Position numbers and translations under genes: made by a program
In this document: piece by piece, positions 1-6,904 of the stretch
How positions within the stretch are numbered: position 1 is the first letter of the stretch
Layout of the letters: each line of letters opens with the position of its first letter
DNA from: Cellvibrionales bacterium UBA1963
GTDB taxonomy: Bacteria > Pseudomonadota > Gammaproteobacteria > Pseudomonadales > UBA7434
DNA length: 7,747 bases
Assembly (NCBI GenBank): GCA_002336035.1
Contig: DDED01000015.1
Coordinates: 1-7,747, forward strand
Direction of reading: 5' to 3'
The notes under the pieces: generated by a model
The model's database searches: none
The model's input: only the letters and a program-made list of their open reading frames with translations
Told to the model about the DNA's origin: nothing

Positions 1-405
1 CTTAAAATAAAGCGTAGCTGTTTTAATGATGCTTGGCGCGCTGTCGGCGCAAGTTAATCGTAATTGCTTAATCAGCTCAGCAATACTTAAACCAGAATCG
101 TGCACATCATCAACAATCAACAGTTGGTCGTTAGACTTTATATGCTTTACTAAATAATCAAGGCCATGCACTTCAACTTTTCGTTGTTTTTGATCGGCAC
201 CTAAGTAAGATGAGGTGCGAATGGCAATATGATTGGTGCTAACATTACAAAACTCAAACAACTCTTGTACCGCAATACCAATAGGCGCACCACCTCGCCA
301 AATGCCCACGATAAAAGTAGGTTTGAATCCACTGACTAAAATCTTGCTTGCCAATTGAAAAGAATCTTCCAGTAGCTCACTTGCGCTGATAAACTTTTTG
401 TTCAC
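1..405 (-). CDS. Hypoxanthine/guanine-type phosphoribosyltransferase, 3'-truncated by window edge
   Basis: The first 135 residues of a type I phosphoribosyltransferase, an enzyme that joins a purine base to PRPP in cytoplasmic salvage. The PRPP-binding signature LLIVDDVHDSGLS lies at residues 95-107. The segment FIVGIWRGGAPIG (31-43) and the flexible-loop stretch around IRTSSY (62-67) fit the small bacterial Hpt-like group often annotated as hypoxanthine or xanthine-guanine phosphoribosyltransferase. Base specificity cannot be read from this. Family members are roughly 180 residues, so about 50 C-terminal residues lie beyond the left edge. The start is a GTG: an in-frame TAA two codons upstream excludes an earlier start, and no ATG follows in the conserved N-terminus. 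A weak GGA ribosome site precedes it. It starts 12 bases after the stop of the molybdoenzyme gene, so translational coupling within one operon is likely. Confidence 0.88.
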   Translation of the reverse strand, partial: MNKKFISASELLEDSFQLASKILVSGFKPTFIVGIWRGGAPIGIAVQELFEFCNVSTNHIAIRTSSYLGADQKQRKVEVHGLDYLVKHIKSNDQLLIVDDVHDSGLSIAELIKQLRLTCADSAPSIIKTATLYFK

Positions 406-417
406 TATTTATTTCCG

Positions 418-2658
418 TTAGTGATTAGTAGAACAGACCGACAGACCGACTGGCACGGACTTAAAAGCAGGTGTCTGACTTCGAGCATCTCTGGCCGAGC
501 CAATCAAAATATTTGCCTCAGGATAGTAAGCCATAATATCACCGTCGGGCAGATCAAAAGGGTATACAGTTACCGCTTGCATCTGACCATAGGCCGAACG
601 AATATCAACCTTATCACCCGCTTGAATACCAAGCTGGCTGATTTTTTTTGGATTCATCATCACCGCCCAGCGCTGATCGACACTTCGATAACTGTCTTTT
701 TCTTCGTAAATTATCGAATTAAACTGCCCCTCACTCCTCACGCTCATTAAGCGATAAGGAAATTCATCAGTGCCCAAGCTCTCAGGTAATGAGTGCGTAA
801 CGAACTTAGCTTTTCCGTTAGGTCTATTAAATACAGGAGTATGAATTAACCTCTGACCGACATGGAATTCTTGTTTGGCAATATCAATTGTTTTTAACTG
901 TTCCATGCCCGGCACTACGGCAGCTATCGTTTCACGGATAGTGCGATGCGAACGAAATACAGAAAAATCAAATGCCTTGGTTTTACCTTGTTGTTCACTT
1001 TGAAGAGTTAATAACTTTTCTGCAAAATACGTTAAAACGGCCACTTCTGAGCGAACATTGCTTAAACGCTTAATGCCACCTTCGCTATAGCGAACAAAAT
1101 TAAACATCGATTCTTGGGTCGTGGGCTCAGGCTCTTCATCACGTGCGGCAACCGGTAAAATGATTGCTTCGCTATTACTCATGCCATGAATATGGCCCTT
1201 ATTCAGTGTGGTGGTTAGGTATACCTTACAAGCTATTTTATCAAACGCCTGTTCTGCCCACTGCGAATTAGGCGTTGCCTGATAAAGGTTACCCCCCATA
1301 ATAAATGCCGCATCAATCTCGCCCCGATCAGCGGCTTCCAAACCAGCTAATGTATCCAAACCTGGCGATTCTTGTTTATTGGGCAAGACAACGCCTAATT
1401 GCTGCTCGATATTATTAAATATATCATCCGCTAATATAGGTTTCACGCCAATCGTCCCTATGCCTTGTACGTTGCTGTGGCCTCGTAACGGCAACAAACC
1501 TGCAAATGGTTTAGCGATCATCCCACGCAGTAAAGCTAAATTTGAAATATATTCAACATTCGCTACGCCGTGTTGGTGATGAGTGACGCCCATTCCCCAA
1601 GCAAACACGGCATTTTTTGACTGGCTATAAACTTTTGCTACCGTTTCTAAATCACCGCGAGACAGGCCAGATAATGATTCAATATCAGCCCAAGCAGTAG
1701 CAGTAATGTCATCAATAAACAGTTGATAATCTTCAGTGTGCTGCAATAAAAAATCACTGTCCACAGCTCGTCTTTCAATTACTGCTTTAGCGATGCCTTT
1801 TAATACCGCAATATCGCTGCCAATATGAGGTTGTAAATAATGGGAAGCAATTTCGTCACCACCAACAATTAATGAACGAGGACTTTTCGGCAGAGCAAAA
1901 CGAACCAAGCCTGGCTCTTTTGCTGGATTAATCACTATCACATGGCCACCACGAGCGCGGCAGGCCTGTAATTTATGCACAAAACGAGGGTGATTTGAGG
2001 CGGGATTAGCGCCAATAACAAAAATACAATCACAGCCGTCAAGATCAGCTAACTCAACAGTAGAAGTGCCAACACCGATCGTTTCTGATAAACCTATACC
2101 CGTAGCTTGGTGGCAATAGTAAGAACAATTATTAACGTTATTGGTGCCATAAATTCGGGCCAACAACTGCAAGACAAAACCGGCTTCGTTAGAGGAACGG
2201 CCAGAAGAATAAAAAAAACTACGTTCAGCAGGTGTTTGGGAAAAATGATTAGCAGCACGCTCAATAGCCCAGTCCCACTCTACGGGCTTAAAGTGCGCTG
2301 CGTCTTTGGCCTTGAACAGGGGCTTATCAAGTCGACCTAAATGTTCCAATTGATGAGCAGTGAGTTGTTGTAGCTCGGCAAGTGAATAAGAAAATATTTC
2401 GATGGGAATAGGCGGCTGGATATCAGTTGACTGAGCCTGAACACTTTTATTGCAGACTGATGGAAAGTCACCTTGCTCATTGGTCATACCACCTTGCTGC
2501 CCGCCCATCCCTAGGCCACACGCTTTACAGGCATTTTTGGCCGTCAAGGCTTTCGCTGAATTATTTAAACCCATTCGTTTGACGGTTTGTAGCGTATAGA
2601 GAATCTTTTTTGCCCCGCCACCAACGACTGACTTCACTGGTTTTACCGACTTCTCCAT
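418..2658 (-). CDS. FdhF/YdeP-family molybdopterin oxidoreductase (formate dehydrogenase alpha-like)
   Basis: A 746-residue cytoplasmic molybdopterin enzyme, close in length to E. coli YdeP (about 760). The N-terminus has Cys44-x2-Cys47 and then Cys69, a reduced three-cysteine iron-sulfur region typical of this family rather than the four-cysteine pattern of classical formate dehydrogenases. Cys182-His183 (in SYYCHQATGIGLSETIG) aligns by motif with the selenocysteine-histidine pair of E. coli FdhH, giving the probable molybdenum ligand and catalytic histidine. The middle carries molybdopterin-binding stretches such as GANPASNHPR (216-225). The C-terminal dinucleotide-binding domain spans roughly 633-746. 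There is no twin-arginine signal or membrane segment. The ATG is preceded by GAGG at a 5-base spacing. It lies 33 bases after folD and 12 before the phosphoribosyltransferase. The physiological substrate of YdeP-type proteins is uncertain, so formate is only a guess. The last residues appear altered by an 8-base tandem duplication. Confidence 0.9.
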   Translation of the reverse strand: MEKSVKPVKSVVGGGAKKILYTLQTVKRMGLNNSAKALTAKNACKACGLGMGGQQGGMTNEQGDFPSVCNKSVQAQSTDIQPPIPIEIFSYSLAELQQLTAHQLEHLGRLDKPLFKAKDAAHFKPVEWDWAIERAANHFSQTPAERSFFYSSGRSSNEAGFVLQLLARIYGTNNVNNCSYYCHQATGIGLSETIGVGTSTVELADLDGCDCIFVIGANPASNHPRFVHKLQACRARGGHVIVINPAKEPGLVRFALPKSPRSLIVGGDEIASHYLQPHIGSDIAVLKGIAKAVIERRAVDSDFLLQHTEDYQLFIDDITATAWADIESLSGLSRGDLETVAKVYSQSKNAVFAWGMGVTHHQHGVANVEYISNLALLRGMIAKPFAGLLPLRGHSNVQGIGTIGVKPILADDIFNNIEQQLGVVLPNKQESPGLDTLAGLEAADRGEIDAAFIMGGNLYQATPNSQWAEQAFDKIACKVYLTTTLNKGHIHGMSNSEAIILPVAARDEEPEPTTQESMFNFVRYSEGGIKRLSNVRSEVAVLTYFAEKLLTLQSEQQGKTKAFDFSVFRSHRTIRETIAAVVPGMEQLKTIDIAKQEFHVGQRLIHTPVFNRPNGKAKFVTHSLPESLGTDEFPYRLMSVRSEGQFNSIIYEEKDSYRSVDQRWAVMMNPKKISQLGIQAGDKVDIRSAYGQMQAVTVYPFDLPDGDIMAYYPEANILIGSARDARSQTPAFKSVPVGLSVCSTNH
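433..450. repeat. 8-base tandem duplication at the end of the molybdoenzyme gene
   Basis: The unit ACAGACCG occurs twice head to tail (433-440 and 441-448), and the period continues for two more bases to 450. It sits in the last codons of the oxidoreductase gene. Eight is not a multiple of three, so loss or gain of one unit changes the reading frame. With both copies the protein ends PVGLSVCSTNH. With one copy removed the same DNA would read PVGLFY and then stop at a TAA five codons earlier. Confidence 0.85.
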
Positions 2659-2691
2659 ATTCGCCTCGCTAATCGCGTATTATAAAAAGTT

Positions 2692-3558
2692 TTATGATAC
2701 GCCGTTTTGCATTTTGGCAGCGGCGACGGTGTTATGCATCAAACAGGCAATAGTCATCGGACCAACGCCACCAGGCACCGGGGTAATAGCTGAAGCGACT
2801 TGACTGACTGCATCAAAATCAACATCACCAACAAGGCGGCTTTTGCCGTCTTGCTCAATGCGATTGATGCCAACATCAATGACGACCGCTCCTTTTTTAA
2901 CCCATTCAGCCTTAACAAAGTGAGGACGGCCAACCGCAGCGATTAATATATCGGCCTGCTGACAAAGGGCTTCGATATGTTTAGTTCGCGAATGGACAAT
3001 AGTCACTGTACAACTTTGCTGTAAAAGTAATAAAGCCATCGGCTTGCCAACGATGTTAGATCGACCTATTACTACCGCATGTTTACCGCTCAAATCACCC
3101 AATCGGTCTTGTAACATCATCAGTGATCCTAACGGAGTACACGGAACCATTTGATTCTCACCAACAGTCAACGCACCAACATTTTCAACATGAAAACCAT
3201 CGACATCTTTAGCGGGTGAAATCGCGGCCAGTACGGCTTTATCATTAATCTGCTCGGGCACCGGTAATTGCACAAGAATACCGTGCACTGAGCTATCGTT
3301 ATTAAGCTCATCAATTAACGATAATAGGGTTTCCTCAGTGGTATCATCATTGAGGCGATGCTCTATTGAACGAATGCCGAGTTGCTCGCAGCGTCGAACC
3401 TTATTGCGAACATATACCTGGCTAGCAGGGTCTTCACCGACGAGTACGACTGCGATACAAGGTAACAGCTGATGTTGCTCCTGTAATACACTCACTTCTG
3501 CTTTTAATTTTTGACAAAGATCATCGGCAAATTGCTTGCCATCAATTACATTCGACAC
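2692..3558 (-). CDS. folD: Bifunctional methylenetetrahydrofolate dehydrogenase / methenyltetrahydrofolate cyclohydrolase
   Basis: FolD converts 5,10-methylene-THF to 10-formyl-THF with NADP+, supplying formyl groups for purine synthesis and initiator tRNA. It acts in the cytoplasm, usually as a homodimer. The 288 residues match the usual full length. The catalytic residues are in place: Tyr49 and Lys53 in SQVYVRNK, Gln97 in GILVQLPVP, and Asp120 in DVDGFH, equivalent to Tyr50, Lys54, Gln98 and Asp121 of E. coli FolD. The nucleotide-binding motif GRSNIVGKP (165-173) and the C-terminal signature TPVPGGVGPMT (259-269) are intact. The start is GTG, with GGAG 7 bases upstream. It is probably the first gene of a folD, molybdoenzyme, phosphoribosyltransferase operon, transcribed from the region shared with the divergent DUF1214-type gene. 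Confidence 0.97.
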   Translation of the reverse strand: MSNVIDGKQFADDLCQKLKAEVSVLQEQHQLLPCIAVVLVGEDPASQVYVRNKVRRCEQLGIRSIEHRLNDDTTEETLLSLIDELNNDSSVHGILVQLPVPEQINDKAVLAAISPAKDVDGFHVENVGALTVGENQMVPCTPLGSLMMLQDRLGDLSGKHAVVIGRSNIVGKPMALLLLQQSCTVTIVHSRTKHIEALCQQADILIAAVGRPHFVKAEWVKKGAVVIDVGINRIEQDGKSRLVGDVDFDAVSQVASAITPVPGGVGPMTIACLMHNTVAAAKMQNGVS

Positions 3559-3565
3559 AAAGAAA

Positions 3566-3569
3566 CTCC
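3566..3569 (-). promoter_or_regulatory. Ribosome binding site supporting the folD GTG start
   Basis: GGAG on the minus strand, 7 bases before the GTG at 3558. It supports GTG initiation giving MSNVIDGKQ, the expected FolD N-terminus. The same GGAG with 7-base spacing precedes the short-chain dehydrogenase start. Confidence 0.75.
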
Positions 3570-3601
3570 AAAATTAGTTATATTATTGACAAAACAGCAA
3601 T

Positions 3602-3620
3602 CTATTTTGACCTATTTTGA
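3602..3620. repeat. 9-base direct repeat, one helical turn apart, upstream of folD
   Basis: CTATTTTGA occurs at 3602-3610 and again at 3612-3620, so the copies start 10 bases apart. This places both on the same face of the helix, 44-62 bases upstream of the folD start. It could be a paired protein-binding site. Chance is also possible in AT-rich DNA. Confidence 0.4.
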
Positions 3621-3733
3621 TAGTTTACCTTTAATTGCGCCTTACATAAACCACAATGAAGCCGCGACACAAACTTAATGCAAATTAATCCTTTAAATAT
3701 CTCTGTCAGGTATGTTGGATGTTTAAACTGTAT

Positions 3734-3745
3734 GTGATCAATCAC
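3734..3745. promoter_or_regulatory. Short palindrome GTGAT-CA-ATCAC upstream of the DUF1214-type gene
   Basis: A perfect 5-base inverted repeat with a 2-base centre, ending 24 bases before the ATG at 3770. A PmeI-type palindrome GTTTAAAC lies just upstream at 3721-3728. The position suits a repressor operator near a transcription start, but no regulator family was matched. The spacing fits neither the CRP (TGTGA-N6-TCACA) nor the FNR (TTGAT-N4-ATCAA) consensus. Confidence 0.3.
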
Positions 3746-3769
3746 TGGCTTCGAGGTTAGACAATAATT

Positions 3770-5161
3770 ATGAATGAACAGGCTACAGAGCATGACAAAG
3801 CCGATTTAAATGCTGCTTGGGACGAGTTAATCGCCGAACTTCAAAGCGCCCGGCAAGCGATTGACGATCCAGCACTATTTCCACCAGAAGCGAGTGGCCG
3901 TGTCTTATCAGAGGGCTATCGTTACCTATCAGGTTTTTTACATCATGGCGTAGAACGAACCTTCCATGAAGATGCCGATTTCCCTGTCTTTCGAAATGCA
4001 CTCTCGGTAATTAACAAATCAACCATAGAAAACCCCGATGCCATTTATTTTTATGCCCCAATCGATGGTAGCCAAGCCTATCAGGTGACAGCGCAACTAG
4101 ATGATTTTCAACACTGGCAAGGCAAACCGCGAGCCAATAATGGTCCATTAGCTCCTCAATATGTGATTTTCGAAGTGGCCGACGGCCCCATGTCGGGCGA
4201 TACAGGTGAATTAACCGAACTTACCAAAGGCTTCAGAACCAGCTTTGGTCGCCTCGATAGCTCTGACTTAATTGTTAGTGATAGCGGCGAACTAACGATT
4301 TTGCTGGGCCCCGATAAACCCGCCAATTTTAATGGCAATTTCATCTGCACACGCAAACCGCCTAACCAATACAGTAAAGACGGTCTCAATCGATACGCCA
4401 CCTATATTAGCGGCCGACAATTATTTTATGATTGGGAAAAAGAGCAATCTATTGCGTTAAGTATTACGTCAATCGACCATATCGGTCAGCACCCCGCGCC
4501 TCTCACACCGGCGAAAACAGCCGATCATTTGCGTCGAATGGGCGGTATTATTCGCGGCCAAATGCATTTTTGGCTTAATTTTTACGACAAGATTCTCAAT
4601 GTTCATGGCAGTCATGGCCAACCCGAAGATGGTCGATTTTTCTTTCCCATCAATGGCTATAATCGTCCCAATGCCGCATCGGGCGACACCGGTGGAGGCA
4701 TGAGTACCAATGTTTATGCTGGCGGCATGTTTGAGCTAGCAGATGATGAGGCTCTTTATATCGAAGCCACGTACACCGGCCAACCAAACTATGTCAGTGT
4801 TCATTTGGGAAATTTATGGGGCGAATCACCAGACTATACCAACCATCAAAGCAGCCTTAATCTATTACAAATGCACATGGGCGATGACCAAGTACAACGC
4901 TGGATTGTCTCGCATAGTGATCCCGGCATTCAAAACTGGTTAGATACTACAGGGTTACCAAAAGGGTTTTTGTCGCATCGTTGGGCGTATTCAGAGATTC
5001 CTCCAGAACAAGAATGGCCAGTGATTCATGCGACAAAAATAAAAATCAATCAAGTCGATCAATACATTCCAGCTGCTATGCCAAGGCTTAGCAAAAAAGA
5101 AAGAGAGCAAACCATTGCCATCAGGCAAGCCCATGTGCAGCGACGTTATCGCTCATTTTAG
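3770..5161 (+). CDS. DUF1214-domain protein of unknown function
   Basis: A 463-residue protein with no signal peptide or membrane segment, so probably cytoplasmic. The C-terminal third carries DUF1214-type features: VSVHLGNLWGES (342-353), and then the strongly conserved-looking stretch DPGIQNWLDTTGLPKGFLSHRW (384-405). The N-terminal part resembles the longer DUF1254/DUF1214 proteins found near lipid, steroid or hydrocarbon catabolism genes in actinobacteria and marine proteobacteria. That association is from memory, and no enzymatic function is established. The ATG is the first possible start: an in-frame TAG lies at 3758-3760. A GAGG lies 13 bases upstream, farther than ideal, so initiation may be weak. 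It is transcribed alone, divergent from folD and convergent with the alpha/beta hydrolase gene, whose stop codon overlaps its own by 4 bases. Confidence 0.8.
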   Translation: MNEQATEHDKADLNAAWDELIAELQSARQAIDDPALFPPEASGRVLSEGYRYLSGFLHHGVERTFHEDADFPVFRNALSVINKSTIENPDAIYFYAPIDGSQAYQVTAQLDDFQHWQGKPRANNGPLAPQYVIFEVADGPMSGDTGELTELTKGFRTSFGRLDSSDLIVSDSGELTILLGPDKPANFNGNFICTRKPPNQYSKDGLNRYATYISGRQLFYDWEKEQSIALSITSIDHIGQHPAPLTPAKTADHLRRMGGIIRGQMHFWLNFYDKILNVHGSHGQPEDGRFFFPINGYNRPNAASGDTGGGMSTNVYAGGMFELADDEALYIEATYTGQPNYVSVHLGNLWGESPDYTNHQSSLNLLQMHMGDDQVQRWIVSHSDPGIQNWLDTTGLPKGFLSHRWAYSEIPPEQEWPVIHATKIKINQVDQYIPAAMPRLSKKEREQTIAIRQAHVQRRYRSF

Positions 5162-5185
5162 CGGCGCAAGTCATCGCTAAAATGA
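5153..5185. repeat. Perfect 11-base inverted repeat spanning convergent stop codons
   Basis: TCATTTTAGCG (5153-5163) and its exact reverse complement (5175-5185) flank an 11-base loop. The left arm contains the stop codons of both convergent genes. The right arm encodes part of the C-terminal tail of the hydrolase. RNA from either strand could fold into an 11-pair stem. No U-run follows on either side, and the arms carry U-then-A tracts, the opposite order to the usual A-stem-U pattern. It is therefore not a standard intrinsic terminator, but it could help stop or stabilise both transcripts. Confidence 0.5.
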
Positions 5186-6042
5186 CGAATACTTTGCCAA
5201 GCGGTTTGTGCCTCAGGCACTGCAGCACTGATTAAACCATGCCAACCATGAATCATCGACGGCCAACTTTCTAAAGTCACAGCAACGCCCGCTAACATCG
5301 CGCGAGTCCCCAATTGCATTGCACTTGGCCCCATCGTGTCGTGTTGTCCAACCTGTAGATACATGGCTGGCAGACCCGTTAAATCAGCATAACAGGGCGA
5401 AATGCGAGGATCATTTAACGGCATCTGACTGCCAACGAATTCTCGCCCTCTATTTTGCACCCACTCGGGAGTAAGAAACGGATCACGAGAAGATGGGTAT
5501 TCACTGACACTCAAATCAAACCACCCCGTGATTGAAATGAACGCGGCAGGCATTGGTAAACCTCTCTCACGAGCTCGTAACAAGGTACCTATCGCTAAAC
5601 CTCCACCGCAAGATTCACCCAATACAATGATTTTTTCAGCCGCAACACCTTGCGCCAATAAACCTTCATACGCTGCCAAACCATCTTCATACGCTGCAGG
5701 GTACGGATGTTCAGGTGCCAATCGATAGTCGGGCATAATGGTACGAATGTCTAATTGTCGACAAATAATTTCGGCATAAAAATGATATACCGGCAATGGG
5801 CATGACACCAATGCTCCACCATGAAAATGCAAAGCTACAAAGCCATCGTCACGAAAGCCACGTAGGCTGTATACGCCGCAATCGACGCCTCCATACGCGG
5901 TTATTGTTTGGACTAAGTCCTCACTTAACGGGTGGCCATGAAAAGGGGCCATGGTTTCTCTGACCGAAATATAGTCGGCTTGCGGGTCGGCAAAATCAGT
6001 AGGAATACTGTCAATGATCTGTTGGATTAATTGGCTCGACAT
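5158..6042 (-). CDS. Alpha/beta hydrolase, hormone-sensitive lipase type (family IV esterase)
   Basis: A 294-residue soluble carboxylesterase-like protein of the alpha/beta-hydrolase-3 type. The oxyanion motif HGG (74-76) sits in LHFHGGALVS. The family stretch YRLAPEHPYPAAYED is at 106-120. The nucleophile Ser144 lies in GESCGG (142-147). The likely acid is Asp235 in VGQHDTMG, and the likely catalytic histidine is His265 in MIHGWHG. The triad is therefore complete and the length normal. Such enzymes hydrolyse short- to medium-chain esters; the substrate here is unknown. It follows the short-chain dehydrogenase gene after 70 bases with no obvious terminator between them, so it is probably the last gene of that operon. 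Its ribosome site is poor (AGGA 12 bases from the ATG). Its stop overlaps that of the convergent DUF1214-type gene. Confidence 0.92.
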   Translation of the reverse strand: MSSQLIQQIIDSIPTDFADPQADYISVRETMAPFHGHPLSEDLVQTITAYGGVDCGVYSLRGFRDDGFVALHFHGGALVSCPLPVYHFYAEIICRQLDIRTIMPDYRLAPEHPYPAAYEDGLAAYEGLLAQGVAAEKIIVLGESCGGGLAIGTLLRARERGLPMPAAFISITGWFDLSVSEYPSSRDPFLTPEWVQNRGREFVGSQMPLNDPRISPCYADLTGLPAMYLQVGQHDTMGPSAMQLGTRAMLAGVAVTLESWPSMIHGWHGLISAAVPEAQTAWQSIRHFSDDLRR

Positions 6043-6112
6043 TGTCTTTACCCATCCTGTTTGCTTAATTTTCTGACTCAGGAATTATTACTCAGCACGC
6101 TTTGTCATTGTT

Positions 6113-6859
6113 TTAAACGGCTAACACGCCGCCATTCACTACTAATGTTTGACCCGTAACCCATGATGCCTGTTCATCAACTAAATACTGCACGGCATGC
6201 GCGACATCGGCACCCGAACCTAAACGGCCAACAGGTATGCCTCTAATAAGAGGCGCCGCAAATTCTTCTGGCACATTATCCATTAAGCCCAATGCGATCG
6301 AATTAGCCGTCACACCATTAGCGCCTACTTCGCGTGCAAGGTGTCGCATAAAATGCGCGGCACCGGCTTTCGCCGTGCCGTAAAGCGAGACATTGATATC
6401 GAGACCCTGTCGACCCGCTTCAGAAGAAATGGTAATTACACGACCCCAACCGCGATCACACATGCCATCAATGACAGCTTTAGTGCAATTCAAAACACCA
6501 TAAAGATTGACGCCTAAAAATTGATTCCATTGATCGATAGGCATGTCACGAAACGATAGCTGTTGCATATCAATCGAACCTGCGTTGCCCGCGTTATTAA
6601 TTAAAATATCAATGCCGCCAACTTGAGCTTGAAGACCTTCAATGGCGGTTAACGCTGCCTCTGTTTGACTTACATCAAAGGCGGCCGCTAGCGCGTCGCC
6701 CCCCGCTGCCACAATCGCGCTTGCCGCAGCGGCTGCCGTTTGGGGGTTAATATCATTGATTAACACTTGATGACCTGCTTCAGCCAATTTTGTTGCTACA
6801 GTTAAACCCACACCACGGCCTGCGCCAGTGATCAATACCGTTCGTTTTTTTACTGTCAT
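6113..6859 (-). CDS. Short-chain dehydrogenase/reductase (classical SDR, FabG-like)
   Basis: A 248-residue classical SDR that interconverts an alcohol and a ketone using a nicotinamide cofactor in the cytoplasm. The Rossmann motif TGAGRGVG spans 11-18. Asp36, at the end of the second strand (INDINP), favours NAD(H) over NADP(H). NNAG is at 88-91 and the structural Asn118 is in GVNLYG. The catalytic set is Ser145 or Ser146, Tyr160 and Lys164 in YGTAK. Ser146 is 14 residues before the tyrosine, one more than in E. coli FabG, which suggests a one-residue insertion in that loop. The C-terminus VTGQTLVVNGG (234-244) is the usual SDR tail. The ATG has GGAG 7 bases upstream. It lies 45 bases after the flavin oxidoreductase gene and 70 before the hydrolase. 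It is more likely catabolic than fatty-acid FabG, judging by its neighbours. Confidence 0.93.
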   Translation of the reverse strand: MTVKKRTVLITGAGRGVGLTVATKLAEAGHQVLINDINPQTAAAAASAIVAAGGDALAAAFDVSQTEAALTAIEGLQAQVGGIDILINNAGNAGSIDMQQLSFRDMPIDQWNQFLGVNLYGVLNCTKAVIDGMCDRGWGRVITISSEAGRQGLDINVSLYGTAKAGAAHFMRHLAREVGANGVTANSIALGLMDNVPEEFAAPLIRGIPVGRLGSGADVAHAVQYLVDEQASWVTGQTLVVNGGVLAV

Positions 6860-6904
6860 TGCAATACTCCGTTGATCATTAACTATGACCGTATTAATAA
6901 AAGA

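Larger units (their letters stand above)
3559..3769. promoter_or_regulatory. Divergent intergenic region between folD and the DUF1214-type gene
   Basis: These 211 AT-rich bases separate two genes transcribed away from each other, so promoters for both should lie here. No convincing sigma70 -35/-10 pair was found for either direction. A TATAAC sequence in the folD direction lies within the 35 bases upstream of its start but has no good -35 partner at 16-18 bases. The region contains a 9-base direct repeat and a short palindrome, listed separately. No riboswitch, tRNA or convincing small gene was recognised. A 63-codon minus-strand open frame that covers it resembles nothing known and overlaps the start of the DUF1214-type gene. 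Confidence 0.55.

Noticed and set aside
642..649. Homopolymer tracts of eight in the molybdoenzyme gene (T8 at 642-649, A8 at 2211-2218) as frameshift or phase-variation sites
   Set aside because: Both are in frame, encode conserved-looking residues (MNPKKIS and SFFYSS) and are expected by chance in AT-rich coding DNA. No alternative product in another frame is apparent.
421..750. 109-codon plus-strand open frame opposite the molybdoenzyme gene
   Set aside because: It lies entirely antisense to the conserved C-terminal domain of the oxidoreductase and shows no family features.
2679..2684. Perfect TATAAT on the minus strand just upstream of the molybdoenzyme start
   Set aside because: No acceptable -35 at 16-18 bases (the 17-base position reads AAACGG), and the gene is 33 bases behind folD, so an internal promoter is not supported by the sequence.
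3733..3746. CRP or FNR site at TGTGATCAATCACT
   Set aside because: The half-sites resemble CRP (TGTGA/TCAC), but the spacer is 4 rather than 6, and the FNR half-site TTGAT is not matched. Kept only as an unassigned palindrome.
3602..3793. 63-codon minus-strand open frame filling the folD/DUF1214 intergenic region
   Set aside because: It overlaps the start of a well-supported gene, its composition is not protein-like, it resembles nothing known, and it would occupy the only promoter space for two genes.
6043..6112. Terminator between the SDR and hydrolase genes
   Set aside because: Only a short direct repeat ACTCAG (6076-6081 and 6090-6095) and a trivial CTGACTCAG palindrome are present. There is no stable stem followed by a U-run.
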